Shown here in pieces: positions 9,351 to 18,017 of a stretch of DNA of 48,378 nt (its first letter is position 1; each line of letters starts with the position of its first letter). The stretch spans positions 1 to 48,378 of the forward strand of contig CASEJD010000131.1 in the NCBI GenBank assembly GCA_949288145.1, written 5' to 3'. The translations under genes and the position numbers were made by a program. The DNA is from an uncultured Coriobacteriia bacterium. GTDB taxonomy: Bacteria; Actinomycetota; Coriobacteriia; Coriobacteriales; Eggerthellaceae. The notes under the pieces were generated by a model. It was not told the DNA's origin, did no database searches, and saw nothing but the letters and a program-made list of their open reading frames with translations.

Positions 9351-9436
9351 CCCTGAATGATAAGCGAACAGCGCTGCCCGAAAGAGGCGCGGCTTTTTGG
9401 AGCATGCGCGGCCGTTCGGAGTTGCGCGCCTTCTTG

Positions 9437-9487
9437 GTTCCGTCACAATGGAGCACAGTTTCACAAAGCTAACTGTTCAGACGGAAC
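9437..9487 (+). promoter_or_regulatory. Leader inverted repeat and degenerate dyad upstream of ECF operon 1
   Basis: GTTCCGTC (9437-9444) and GACGGAAC (9480-9487) are perfect inverted arms around a 35-nt loop. The loop contains 9458-9473, whose reverse complement GTTAGCTTTGTGAAAC fits the island dyad with one mismatch. A further CCCGCAG/CTGCGGG hairpin follows before the start codon. Confidence 0.4.
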
Positions 9488-9526
9488 ACGCAGACGCCCG
9501 CAGCGTCCTGCGGGAAAGGGCCCGAC

Positions 9527-10147
9527 ATGGCACACAACAGCACCGCACCCTCCGCCGCCGCGAAAACGGGCGACAGGCTCGGCGGCAAGGATCTCATCAA
9601 CATTGGCATCTTCACGGCGATCTACTTCGTCGTCGTGTTCGCGGTGGCGTGCCTCGGGTTCATCCCCATCCTTATGGCGGCAATCTGCGGCATCATCCCG
9701 CTTATCGCAGGGATTCCCTACATGCTCTTCCTCACACGCGCCCGCAAGTTCGGCATGATCACGATTTTGGGACTGCTCACCGGCATCATCATGTTCATCA
9801 CCGGCATGGGATACTTCTCCATCGCCACCGGCCTTATCTGCGGGCTTATCGCCGACCTCATCTGGAAGTCGGGCGGGTACGCTTCCGCATCGCGCGCCGT
9901 CCTGTCGCACGGTGTGTTCAGCTGCTGGATCATCGGCAACTTCCTGCCGTTCCTCATTACGGCCGACACGTACCTGCCCACCGTCCGCGCGCAGTACGGC
10001 GACGCCTACGTCGACGAGCTCATGACCTACCTGCAGCCGGAGATGTACCCGGTGCTGCTGATCGCCTGCTTCGTCACGGGCATCATCGGCGGCTTCATCG
10101 GGCGCGCCATCCTGAAGAAGCACTTCGAGCGCGCGGGCATCGCGTAG
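9527..10147 (+). CDS. ECF transporter substrate-binding S component, MptD/Trep_Strep-like (module 1)
   Basis: A 206-residue, roughly six-helix membrane protein that looks like the MptD/Trep_Strep family of ECF S components (substrate unknown). After a short polar N-terminus the hydrophobic core begins GGKDLINIGIFTAIYFVVVF. It ends in the basic GRAILKKHFERAGIA tail also seen, in related form, in the second S component at 18018. The small-residue-rich first helix is where S components dock on the T subunit. The start ATG follows GGAAAGGG. It is followed by T and A genes with 26-nt spacing and then overlap, giving a dedicated (group I) ECF importer. Confidence 0.85.
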   Translation: MAHNSTAPSAAAKTGDRLGGKDLINIGIFTAIYFVVVFAVACLGFIPILMAAICGIIPLIAGIPYMLFLTRARKFGMITILGLLTGIIMFITGMGYFSIATGLICGLIADLIWKSGGYASASRAVLSHGVFSCWIIGNFLPFLITADTYLPTVRAQYGDAYVDELMTYLQPEMYPVLLIACFVTGIIGGFIGRAILKKHFERAGIA

Positions 10148-10173
10148 CTCCGCGAAAGGAGGGGCGGGCGCCC

Positions 10174-10911
10174 ATGGAGTTTCTGCAGTCAGGCGCCGGA
10201 GTGCGCACGGTGAGGCTCGATCCGCGCACGAAGATCGTGCTGCTATTCGCCGTGTCGACGGTGCTTCTACTCGGCGGCAACGGGCCGGCGATGTTCGCGG
10301 TGCGCACCACGATGCTCCTGTTCCCGTTCGCGCTGCTCGCAGTGTCGGTGCGCGTGCGCGTCGCCGTGCTCATGCTCGCGGCGTACCTCGGCACCTACGC
10401 GCTCGCCGTCTTCGCCGCGCCCGCGCTCTCCGGCGTTGCAAACGCGTTCGTTGTGGCGAGCGCGACCGTCGTGTCGCGCTTCGTGCCCACGCTCGCACTC
10501 GCGTATTTCGTGTTCGCCACGACGACGGTGTCCGAATTCATGGCGGCGATGGCACGCATGCGCATGCCCGACTGGATCACCATCCCACTGTCCGTGCTGT
10601 TCCGCTTCTTCCCCACCCTGGGAGAGGAAGCGCGCGCGATCGGAGCCGCCATGCGCATGCGCGGGATCTCGCCCTTAAGGAACGGCGTCACCTACGTCGA
10701 ATGCGCCCTCGTCCCGCTCATGAGCTGCGCCGTGTCAATCGGCGAGGACCTGTCCGCCGCCGCGCTCGCCCGCGGGCTCGGCGGCCCCGCGAAGAGGACG
10801 AACGTCTGCGCCATCGGGTTCGGAGCGCTCGACATCGCTGTGATAGCCGTGTCAGCCGCCGCGACGGCGCTGCTCGCCGCGAGCCTCACCTTCCCTGGAG
10901 CAATCGCATGA
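10174..10911 (+). CDS. ECF transporter transmembrane T component (module 1)
   Basis: A 245-residue EcfT/CbiQ-type protein. The N-terminal LDPRTKIVLLFAVS is the classic start of the family. Four to five helices follow, then the two coupling motifs: AxxMRMRGI (about residue 158) and AALARGLG (about 194), both of the A-R-G type that contact the ATPases. ATG at 10174 follows AAAGGAGGGG. Its TGA overlaps the ATG of the ATPase gene (ATGA), indicating coupled translation. Confidence 0.92.
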   Translation: MEFLQSGAGVRTVRLDPRTKIVLLFAVSTVLLLGGNGPAMFAVRTTMLLFPFALLAVSVRVRVAVLMLAAYLGTYALAVFAAPALSGVANAFVVASATVVSRFVPTLALAYFVFATTTVSEFMAAMARMRMPDWITIPLSVLFRFFPTLGEEARAIGAAMRMRGISPLRNGVTYVECALVPLMSCAVSIGEDLSAAALARGLGGPAKRTNVCAIGFGALDIAVIAVSAAATALLAASLTFPGAIA

Positions 10912-12488
10912 ACGGCGGCGTTCGCGAAGGCGCGCCCGTGCTCCTCATGGACAACGTGTCGTTCTTCTACGCGGGCGAGCGCAGCGGCGCGGGCGTCGCG
11001 GGCATCTCGCTTTCGCTTTGCGCCGGCGAGCTCGCGCTTCTGTGCGGGCGCTCCGGCTGCGGCAAGACCACCGTCACGCGCCTCGCGAACGGGCTCGCCC
11101 CGCATTTCTACGAGGGGACAGTTGCCGGGAGCGTGCGCGTATGCGGGCTCGACGTGGCACGCGCGGAGCTCTGGGAGACCGCGCGGCTCGTCGGAAGCGT
11201 GTTCCAGAACCCGAAAAGCCAGTTCTACAACGTCGACGTTCGCGGCGAGGTCGCGTTCGGATGCGAGAACCTGGGGTTCGACCCCGCCGACATCGAGCGG
11301 CGGGTGGACGACGCAGTGCGGGAGTTCGACCTCGCGCCCCTGCTCGACGCAAGCATCTTTTCGCTTTCGGGCGGGCAGAAGCAGCGCGTGGCCTGCGCGA
11401 GCGCCACGGCGACGTCGCCTCGGCTCGTCGTGCTCGACGAGCCGTCGTCCAATCTCGACTTCGAGACGATCGCCCGACTCCGCGCGGCGATCGTACGCTG
11501 GAAGGAATCAGGGGCGGCGGTGCTTGTCGCCGAGCACCGGATACACTATCTCGACGGCCTTGCCGACCAGGTGATCTACCTCGATGAAGGACGCATCGCA
11601 CATCGGTGGAGCGGCGAGGAGTTCGCGCGCCTCGACGACGCCGAGCGCGTGCGGCTCGGCCTGCGGGCACGTAGCGTCGCCGACGCGCTCCGATTCCCCG
11701 AGCGCTCGCGGCTCGCGCCCGACGTCCCGAGTCGCTCCGATGACGGACGCGCCGGTCAGACGCCGCGCAAGGCGGCGAAGCCTGAAAAGCCCCCGATTCG
11801 CTTCGAGAAACTGACGGCGGACTATCGAAAGAACGGCGCATTCGAACGTGCCCTCGACGTGCCGTCGCTCGAGCTACCGCAGGCAAGCGTCACCGCGCTT
11901 GTCGGCCCGTGCGGCGCCGGCAAGTCCACGTTCGCCGAAGCGGTCTGCGGCCTCAACCGGTGCGAAGGCACGATGGAGATCGACGGCGAGCGCTTGGGAA
12001 AGCGCGACCGGCGGCGGCGATGCTTCATGGTCATGCAGAACGTGAACCACCAGCTGTTCGCGGAAAGCGTGCTCGACGAGGTGCTGCTCGGCATGACGGG
12101 CGACGATCGCGGTCAGCGCGCGCTTAGCATCCTGCGCGACCTCGATCTCGACGAGCTCGCGCAGGCCCACCCCCTCTCGCTGTCGGGCGGGCAGCGCCAG
12201 CGCGTCGCAATCGCCCAAGCGCTCGCCACCGACCGGCCCCTCATCGTCTACGACGAGCCCACGAGCGGCCTCGACCTCGCGCATATGCGACAGGTCGCCG
12301 AAACCATCCGCGGCGTGCGCGCCCGCGACGCGACGCAAATCGTCATCACACACGATCCGGAGTTCGTGCTCTCATGCTGCACGCACGTCGCGATGATGGA
12401 GAACGGGCGCATCGCCGACACCTTCCCGCTCTGCGAAGAGACTGCCAACCGTCTTGCCGATCTCTTCCTCGCGTACGATCGCCCATAG
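10908..12488 (+). CDS. ECF transporter fused double ATPase (module 1)
   Basis: This 526-residue protein joins two ABC ATPases (EcfA and EcfA' equivalents) in one chain. Domain 1 has Walker A GRSGCGKTT (about 45), signature SLSGGQKQR and Walker B LVVLDEPSSNLD. Domain 2 has Walker A GPCGAGKST (about 330), signature LSLSGGQRQR and Walker B LIVYDEPTSGLD. A charged linker (about 255-285) separates them. Its first codon overlaps the T stop. With the preceding S and T genes it completes a membrane importer. A second, similarly fused ATPase lies at 18726. Confidence 0.93.
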   Translation: MNGGVREGAPVLLMDNVSFFYAGERSGAGVAGISLSLCAGELALLCGRSGCGKTTVTRLANGLAPHFYEGTVAGSVRVCGLDVARAELWETARLVGSVFQNPKSQFYNVDVRGEVAFGCENLGFDPADIERRVDDAVREFDLAPLLDASIFSLSGGQKQRVACASATATSPRLVVLDEPSSNLDFETIARLRAAIVRWKESGAAVLVAEHRIHYLDGLADQVIYLDEGRIAHRWSGEEFARLDDAERVRLGLRARSVADALRFPERSRLAPDVPSRSDDGRAGQTPRKAAKPEKPPIRFEKLTADYRKNGAFERALDVPSLELPQASVTALVGPCGAGKSTFAEAVCGLNRCEGTMEIDGERLGKRDRRRRCFMVMQNVNHQLFAESVLDEVLLGMTGDDRGQRALSILRDLDLDELAQAHPLSLSGGQRQRVAIAQALATDRPLIVYDEPTSGLDLAHMRQVAETIRGVRARDATQIVITHDPEFVLSCCTHVAMMENGRIADTFPLCEETANRLADLFLAYDRP

Positions 12489-12520
12489 CCCTCGCTCCGA
12501 CCAGCAGAAAGGACGCGCCC

Positions 12521-13516
12521 GTGACCGTGTTCGACATCCTCGCCAAGCGAAATGCCGACAAACTGCGCGCCGTCGGCGCGGACGGCGCGTCCGTGCGCTA
12601 CCACCTGCGCATGAACGGCGGCGTCGTGGGCGTCATCGACACGTTCGAGCTGTTCGACGGCGTGTCCCTCATGTTCAACAGCATCCCTCGGGGAACGGCC
12701 GAATGGGGCGATGTCGAGCCCCGCGAGCTGCAGATTGACTGGTGCCTACGCGGGCGGTTCGAACTCGAGACCGCGAACGGACGGACGATCCGCCTGAGCG
12801 AGGGCGAGTTCGCCTTCCACGACGAGCGCGTGAGCAAGCGCGTCATGTCGTTTCCCGCGCCGCTGTACACGGGCCTCACGCTCAGGATCGATCGGTCGGC
12901 CGGAGCGGCGTCGCTCGCCCGCGCCCTTCCCGAATGCGATGTCGACCTCGACGGAATCGCGCGCAGACTCACCGGAGAAAGCGGGTGTGCGATCTACACA
13001 CCCGACCCTTCGATGCGCGCGCTCCTCGAATCGTTCTGGGGCGTCGATGAGCGCGCGCCCCTCGCGCGGCTGCGTCTCAAGGCGCTCGAGCTCGTCACCC
13101 TCGTCGCCACAACGCCGCACTTCTCCCCGCGCACCGAAAGCTACCAGCGAAAAAGCGCAATCGAATCGCTCGAGCGCGGTATGAGGCTTCTGGAATCGGA
13201 TTTCGCGCAAGACGTGACACTGCGCGATGCGGCAGGCGCGGCGCACATGAGCGTGTCGTCCTTCAAAGAGCGCTTCGCCAAAGCATTCGGAATCTCGCCC
13301 ATGGCGTACCGGCGCCAGTGCCGACTCGAACGCGCCGCCCAACTGCTCGAGACCACCGACGAGGGCATCGCGCAGATCGCTCTTTCGGTCGGGTACCGCA
13401 ACCCGAGCAAGTTCTCCGCCGCCTTCGCTGCGACCTTTTCGCGCTCGCCCTCCGAATACCGCGCGCTGCATCGAAGCGACAAGCGCGGGCATGGGCGAAT
13501 CGATTCGCGCCCATGA
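12521..13516 (+). CDS. AraC-family transcriptional regulator 2
   Basis: A 331-residue regulator with the DNA-binding domain at the C-terminus: MRLLESDFAQDVTLRDAAGAAHMS is the first helix-turn-helix region and IALSVGYRNPSKFSAAF is the second. The GTG at 12521 is preferred because GAAAGGA precedes it by about 8 nt and it lies 32 nt after the ATPase stop, so it should be the last gene of ECF operon 1. The N-terminal half contains LQIDWCLRGRFELE and EGEFAFHDERVS, like the cupin-type sensing halves of siderophore-linked AraC proteins. The ligand is unknown. Confidence 0.9.
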   Translation: MTVFDILAKRNADKLRAVGADGASVRYHLRMNGGVVGVIDTFELFDGVSLMFNSIPRGTAEWGDVEPRELQIDWCLRGRFELETANGRTIRLSEGEFAFHDERVSKRVMSFPAPLYTGLTLRIDRSAGAASLARALPECDVDLDGIARRLTGESGCAIYTPDPSMRALLESFWGVDERAPLARLRLKALELVTLVATTPHFSPRTESYQRKSAIESLERGMRLLESDFAQDVTLRDAAGAAHMSVSSFKERFAKAFGISPMAYRRQCRLERAAQLLETTDEGIAQIALSVGYRNPSKFSAAFAATFSRSPSEYRALHRSDKRGHGRIDSRP

Positions 13517-13560
13517 GCTCAATCAGAGCGCTTGCTCCGCCACTCGATCCCTATCCATTA

Positions 13561-13589
13561 TTGTAAGTTAACTATGGCTAATTTATAAT
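13561..13589 (+). promoter_or_regulatory. Near-consensus promoter with island dyad B filling the spacer
   Basis: TTGTAA (13561-13566), exactly 17 bp, then a perfect TATAAT (13584-13589). The dyad GTTAACTATGGCTAAT occupies 13567-13582, essentially the whole spacer. Outer arms CCATTAT/ATAATGG extend the symmetry. A protein on this site would block polymerase, so repression is the natural reading. It drives the membrane protein at 13626. Confidence 0.8.
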
Positions 13590-13625
13590 GGCCGCGAAAT
13601 CCCTTTTCGAAAGCGGAGGTCCATC

Positions 13626-14261
13626 ATGGCCATCGGATTCGCTCTTGGGCTCGCCGGCGCCATCATCATGTTCGTCGGCGACATGCTGCTCTATTTCACG
13701 TGTGGCCGCTACGACATGGACGGCACGCTCCGGCCATACATGGAGATCATGCGCGGCGTTCCCGCGCGGCGCGTGTTCGCCGGCGGAGCGCTCGGACCTG
13801 TTGCCGTGCTCCCCTATGTGCTCGGCTTCCTCGCGCTGCCCTCCCTCGCCGCAACCGAGATCGGCACAGTCGCCGTCACCGTTGCGGCATTTCTGCTCGC
13901 GTTCGCCCTTTCCTGCGGCGGTGCCTACCACGCGCAGTACGTCTTCCTCTCCATCATCTCGAAGGCAGGACATGACGACCTCTATAATCAGGTCTCGGGC
14001 AACATCATGGCGCTCTCGAAGCTTGCACTCCTGCCGCTCTACGGCGGGATGATCGTGCTGGCCGTGGCCGTCGTCGCCGGACAGACGACACTGCCGCCGT
14101 GGTTCGCAGTGCTCACCCCCGCCGTCACGATGTTTCTGAATTTCATCTGGATGCGCGCCCCGCAGCCCGCGCGCTGCGTGCTCTTCGGTGGATGGAACAA
14201 CCTCGCGTTCGTCATCCTGTTCGCAGCGCTCCTCACATGGGCGATTGTAGCGGGAGCGTAG
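13626..14261 (+). CDS. Multi-pass membrane protein of unknown function
   Basis: A 211-residue integral membrane protein with about six or seven hydrophobic segments. I do not recognise it with confidence; it resembles small uncharacterised integral-membrane DUF families (possibly DUF6796). Distinctive parts are GDMLLYFTCGRYDMDGTLRPYM, GGAYHAQYVFLSII and a C-terminal FIWMRAPQPARCVLFGGWNN. It has its own strong promoter and dyad B, a good AGCGGAGG ribosome site, and converges with the second ABC pair 22 nt away. It sits between the two transporter modules, so it may serve both, for example as an accessory permease or ligand-processing membrane protein. That is inference. Confidence 0.75.
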   Translation: MAIGFALGLAGAIIMFVGDMLLYFTCGRYDMDGTLRPYMEIMRGVPARRVFAGGALGPVAVLPYVLGFLALPSLAATEIGTVAVTVAAFLLAFALSCGGAYHAQYVFLSIISKAGHDDLYNQVSGNIMALSKLALLPLYGGMIVLAVAVVAGQTTLPPWFAVLTPAVTMFLNFIWMRAPQPARCVLFGGWNNLAFVILFAALLTWAIVAGA

Positions 14262-14283
14262 GACGCGGAGAGCTGCGGCGACC

Positions 14284-16017
14284 TCAGAGCGTCCACTCCG
14301 CGCTTTCGGTCTGCAAGCGCACCATGCGGGCGAACAGGCCGTCGCGCGCCATGAGCTCTTGCGGGCTGCCTTGCTCGGCGACGCGCCCCTCCTCGAGCAC
14401 GACCACGTGGTCGGCGCCCATGACCGTGCGCATGCGGTGCGCGATCACGACGACCGTCTTTCCGGCGAGAAGCCTCGAGAGCGCCTGCTGCACCTCCGTT
14501 TCGTTCTCCACGTCCAGCGACGCCGTCGCCTCGTCGAGCACGACGATCGGCGCGTCCTTCAGGAGCGCCCGCGCGATCGAGATGCGCTGGCGCTCGCCGC
14601 CGGAGAGGCGCGCCCCGTTCTCGCCGATCTTCGTGGCGTAGCCTTCCGGCAGAAGGCTCACGAAGCCGTCGCAGTTCGCGGCGCGCGCCGCGGCGAGCAC
14701 GTCTGCGTCGGAGGCGCCCTCGCGGCCGATCCGGATGTTGTCCATGATCGTTTCGTCGAAGAGCACGACGTCCTGGAAGACCTGCGCGAAATCGGCGAGC
14801 AGCGCCTCGGGGTCGACCGTCGCGACGTCCACGCCACCCACCGACACGCACCCCGCATCCGCATCCCAGAAACGGCAGGCGAGCTTCGCGCACGTCGATT
14901 TGCCGGAACCGGACGGCCCCACGAGCGCGGTGACCTCGCCCTCGCGCGCCGTGAACGTCACATCGGCGAGCACCGCCTCGTCGGTGCCTCCGTAGGAGAA
15001 CGACACGTCGCGAAACGCCACGTCGTGTCCCTGCGGGCTAAAGCCCTTCGCGCCCGTCATGGGGCGCTCGGCCGCAAGCGCGTTCGTGCGGCGGATCGAA
15101 TGGCGCATCTCCATGAGCTCGGCGCTCGACTGGAGCACGACGTTGATGGGATCGTACACGCGCGTGACGACGAGGAGAAACACGAAGTACGTGAGGAAAT
15201 CAACGCCGCCCGACACGATGAGCGCCGCCCCCGCAAGGATGGTCGTGGCGATGCCGAGCTTGAGGAACGCCTGGCCGGACGAGATCGTCACGCCCGTGGC
15301 AAGCTCGGATGCCACCTGCGCCCGCTCGAACGCACCGAGCTTTCCGCGCAGCTCCCCGAGAAACGCGCCCGCGCGGTTCGTCGCGCGGATCTCGCGCGCA
15401 CAGTCGAGGTATTCCTGCACGCCGTCGATCATCTCGAGGCGACGCGCCTCCTTCGCTGCGATCTTGCGGTTGGAAAACCCGCTCGTCGCCGCCATGATCG
15501 CCGCCGCGACCGGAAGCGGCCAGAACGCCGCGAGCCCGAGCCGCCAATCGAAGGCGATCACGCCGACGATGACGATGGCGCTCGATACGCCCGTGCCGAA
15601 CAGCTGCGGCACCACGTGCATGAACAGCCGCTCCTGATCCGCGCAGTCCTTCATGATGGTGTTCGTAAGGTCGGAGAGGTCTCGCTTGCCGAAAAACGAC
15701 AGCGGGAGCATCCGCAAACGCTCGGCGATGCCCTCGCGCTTGCGAGCGCTTTCTTCGTACACGGGGCCGTAAGTGTTGCGGTATTCGAGCAGCTGCGTCA
15801 CCGCGATGAGCGCGAGCACGACGATGACCGCGATGAGATATGGCCAAAGCACCGGCAGAGGCGCTCCCGCTTCGAGATGAGCCACGAAATCGCGTACGAG
15901 CAGGAACAGGATGCACATCGGCGCCATGAGCACGAGGTTCGCGATGGCGCAGAAGAGCACGCCCCGCTTGAAGGTGCGCCACCCTTGATCGGTGAGTCCG
16001 AGCGCGCTACGCAGCAT
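14284..16017 (-). CDS. ABC exporter-fold half-transporter, YbtQ-like (pair 2, second subunit)
   Basis: A 577-residue membrane-ATPase fusion and close counterpart of the protein at 4657-6393. Both begin with a GLTDxGxRxxKxG block, both have LPLSFFGKRDLSDLT-type loops, and both end TESAEWxx. The ATPase has Walker A GPSGSGKST, signature LSGGERQR and Walker B IVVLDEATASLD. The ATG at 16017 (MLRSALGLTDQG) is chosen over an upstream in-frame ATG at 16083 because GGAAAGGGGG precedes it and the N-terminus then aligns with pair 1. It overlaps the upstream subunit by 11 nt, so the two are coupled. Confidence 0.88.
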   Translation of the reverse strand: MLRSALGLTDQGWRTFKRGVLFCAIANLVLMAPMCILFLLVRDFVAHLEAGAPLPVLWPYLIAVIVVLALIAVTQLLEYRNTYGPVYEESARKREGIAERLRMLPLSFFGKRDLSDLTNTIMKDCADQERLFMHVVPQLFGTGVSSAIVIVGVIAFDWRLGLAAFWPLPVAAAIMAATSGFSNRKIAAKEARRLEMIDGVQEYLDCAREIRATNRAGAFLGELRGKLGAFERAQVASELATGVTISSGQAFLKLGIATTILAGAALIVSGGVDFLTYFVFLLVVTRVYDPINVVLQSSAELMEMRHSIRRTNALAAERPMTGAKGFSPQGHDVAFRDVSFSYGGTDEAVLADVTFTAREGEVTALVGPSGSGKSTCAKLACRFWDADAGCVSVGGVDVATVDPEALLADFAQVFQDVVLFDETIMDNIRIGREGASDADVLAAARAANCDGFVSLLPEGYATKIGENGARLSGGERQRISIARALLKDAPIVVLDEATASLDVENETEVQQALSRLLAGKTVVVIAHRMRTVMGADHVVVLEEGRVAEQGSPQELMARDGLFARMVRLQTESAEWTL

Positions 16018-17857
16018 GGCCGGCCCCCTTTCCGGTAATCCGCCACGAAACGCTCGCGCGGTAATCGTCCCACATCTTCGCATAGAGGCCTCCCGCAGCC
16101 ACGAGCTCGGCGTGCGCGCCTTGCTCGACGATTCTCCCCTCGTCGAGCACGCAGATCATGTCGGCATCCACCACCGTCGAGAGCCGATGGGCCACCATGA
16201 GCACCGTCTTGCCCTTCGCGAGCACGGCGAGCGCCTTTTGGATGAGAGCCTCGTTTTCCGGATCAGCGAACGCCGTCGCTTCGTCGAGCACGACGATCGG
16301 AGCGTCTTTGAGGATCGCCCGGGCAAGGGCGATGCGCTGGCACTCGCCACCCGACAGATAGACGCCGCGCGCGCCCACCACGGTATCGAGCCCATTGGGG
16401 AACTTGGCAATGATGTCGTCACATCGGGCGGCGCGGGCCGCCGCCTCCACCTCCCCGCGCGTCGCGTCGGGTCGGGCGGCGCGGATGTTGTCGGCAAGGC
16501 TTTGCTTGAACAGCCGGTCATTCTGGAACACGAACGCCACGCGGCCCATAAGGCTGGAAAGCGGGATGTCGCGCACGTCGACGCCGCCGATCCGCACGGC
16601 GCCTTCGCACGCGTCCCAGAACCTCGGCACCAGGCTCGCCGCCGTCGTCTTGCCGCTGCCACTCGGCCCCACGAGCGCCACCGTGGCGCCTGCGGGCACG
16701 CACAGCGACACGTTCTCGAGCGCCGGGCGGTCGGTTCCGGGGTAAGAGAAGGTTACGCAGTCGAACTCGATCGAATCGTCCGCAGGCTCCGAAGCGCGCG
16801 CTGGATCCGCATCCGCCATAACGGGCGCATCGAGAATGCGTTCGATGCGCATGACAGCGTCTTGCGCATCGGCAAGCGCCTGCGAGGCGTACATCACCTT
16901 CGTCATCATCATGGTCGTGAGCGCGGAGAAGACGACGTAAAACAGGTAGTCGGAAAGGAACGCCGCGAAATCGCCAGCGTTCTGCGCAAGCAGGATGCCC
17001 GCCGGCACGAGCACGGCGAACGTCGAGTTAATCGCCACGAGCTGCGCCACCTGGGGCGGCGTGCAGAGGCGCACGTAGGCGCTCGCGAACTCCCGGTACG
17101 CCCGAATCGATTCACGGAAGGTGGAAAACGACCGCACCGTCTGCTGGAACACCTTCACGACGGGGATGCCGCGGACGTACTCGACCGCCGCTTTGTTCAT
17201 GCGGTCGAGCGCGTCTTGGTAGTTCTTCATGAACGTCATCATGTTGGTGTTCTCGTCGTCGCCGCCCCCAGCCATCATCCAGAACATGCACGCGGCGGAC
17301 ACGGCAACAGGCACGAGGCAGAGCAGGCCCAGCACCCAATCGACGGCAGCCATGACAACGAGGTACGCCACAGGCGTGACGAGCGCACCCACGAAATCGG
17401 GGAAGCGATGCGCGAGCACGCCCTCGGTAAGGCCGGTCGCCCCCTCGATGACGCGGCGCAGTTCGCCGGTCGCATGCGCGTCGAAGTATCCGAGCGGCAC
17501 ACGGGAGAGGTGCTCGAGGGCGGCGGCGCGCATGTTCGTCGCCGTGCGGAACGCCGCAAGATGCGTGCACATGAGCGCCGCGAAGTAGATGACGAGCCCA
17601 GCAAGCGCGAACGCGAACGCCGCGATGCCGTAGCCCGTCGCGTTTGGTGCCGCCGACCAGTCAGGCGCCACCGCGATGAGGTCGCGCAGCACGAACCACA
17701 CGCACACGAGCATCGCTATGGCGCACAGCGCGTTCACGCCCGACAGCACGCAGCCGAGGATCGTGAGCTTTTTGTAGCCGCCAGCGAAATCGAGCAGCCG
17801 CATGATGGGGTTGCGCTGCCGTCTCTTCGACGCGCGTTGATCTCGCCTTCCTTCCAT
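16007..17857 (-). CDS. ABC exporter-fold half-transporter, YbtP-like (pair 2, first subunit)
   Basis: A 616-residue partner of the protein at 14284, with the same features as the first subunit of pair 1: RDLIAVAPDWSAA loop, MCTHLAAFR, EYVRGIPVVKVFQQTV, Walker A GPSGSGKTT, signature LSGGECQR and Walker B VVVLDEATAFADPENE. The ATG at 17857 is chosen because GGAGAGG lies about 6 nt upstream; the frame runs on to 17902 but that would start inside the dyad at 17885-17900. As in pair 1, the membrane domain comes first. It is probably a metallophore or related small-molecule transporter by context; export is not excluded. Confidence 0.88.
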   Translation of the reverse strand: MEGRRDQRASKRRQRNPIMRLLDFAGGYKKLTILGCVLSGVNALCAIAMLVCVWFVLRDLIAVAPDWSAAPNATGYGIAAFAFALAGLVIYFAALMCTHLAAFRTATNMRAAALEHLSRVPLGYFDAHATGELRRVIEGATGLTEGVLAHRFPDFVGALVTPVAYLVVMAAVDWVLGLLCLVPVAVSAACMFWMMAGGGDDENTNMMTFMKNYQDALDRMNKAAVEYVRGIPVVKVFQQTVRSFSTFRESIRAYREFASAYVRLCTPPQVAQLVAINSTFAVLVPAGILLAQNAGDFAAFLSDYLFYVVFSALTTMMMTKVMYASQALADAQDAVMRIERILDAPVMADADPARASEPADDSIEFDCVTFSYPGTDRPALENVSLCVPAGATVALVGPSGSGKTTAASLVPRFWDACEGAVRIGGVDVRDIPLSSLMGRVAFVFQNDRLFKQSLADNIRAARPDATRGEVEAAARAARCDDIIAKFPNGLDTVVGARGVYLSGGECQRIALARAILKDAPIVVLDEATAFADPENEALIQKALAVLAKGKTVLMVAHRLSTVVDADMICVLDEGRIVEQGAHAELVAAGGLYAKMWDDYRASVSWRITGKGAGHAA

Positions 17858-17884
17858 TCCGCACCTCTCCGTTTCTCGTTGAGT

Positions 17885-17900
17885 GTTATATATTGATAAC
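17885..17900 (-). promoter_or_regulatory. Island dyad C upstream of ABC pair 2
   Basis: GTTATATATTGATAAC, matching GTTA-N8-TAAC and agreeing with dyad A at 13 of 16 positions. It lies 28 nt upstream of the chosen start. A TATAAC on the minus strand inside it could be the -10. Confidence 0.7.
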
Positions 17901-17956
17901 AATGTAGCGATTCACCGAAAAAATCATTCTGCTACGATGTATATGAACGATTACGC

Positions 17957-17997
17957 AGAAAAAAGAAGCTGCCACCCCGAAACCGGAGCGGCAGCTT
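17957..17997 (-). terminator. Intrinsic terminator of ECF operon 2
   Basis: Stem AAGCTGCC / GGCAGCTT (17966-17997) is followed on the minus strand by CTTTTTTCT. It ends the T-A-S operon just before the control region of the second ABC pair. Confidence 0.88.
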
Positions 17998-18017
17998 GAA
18001 GAGAGAAAAGCGACCTG

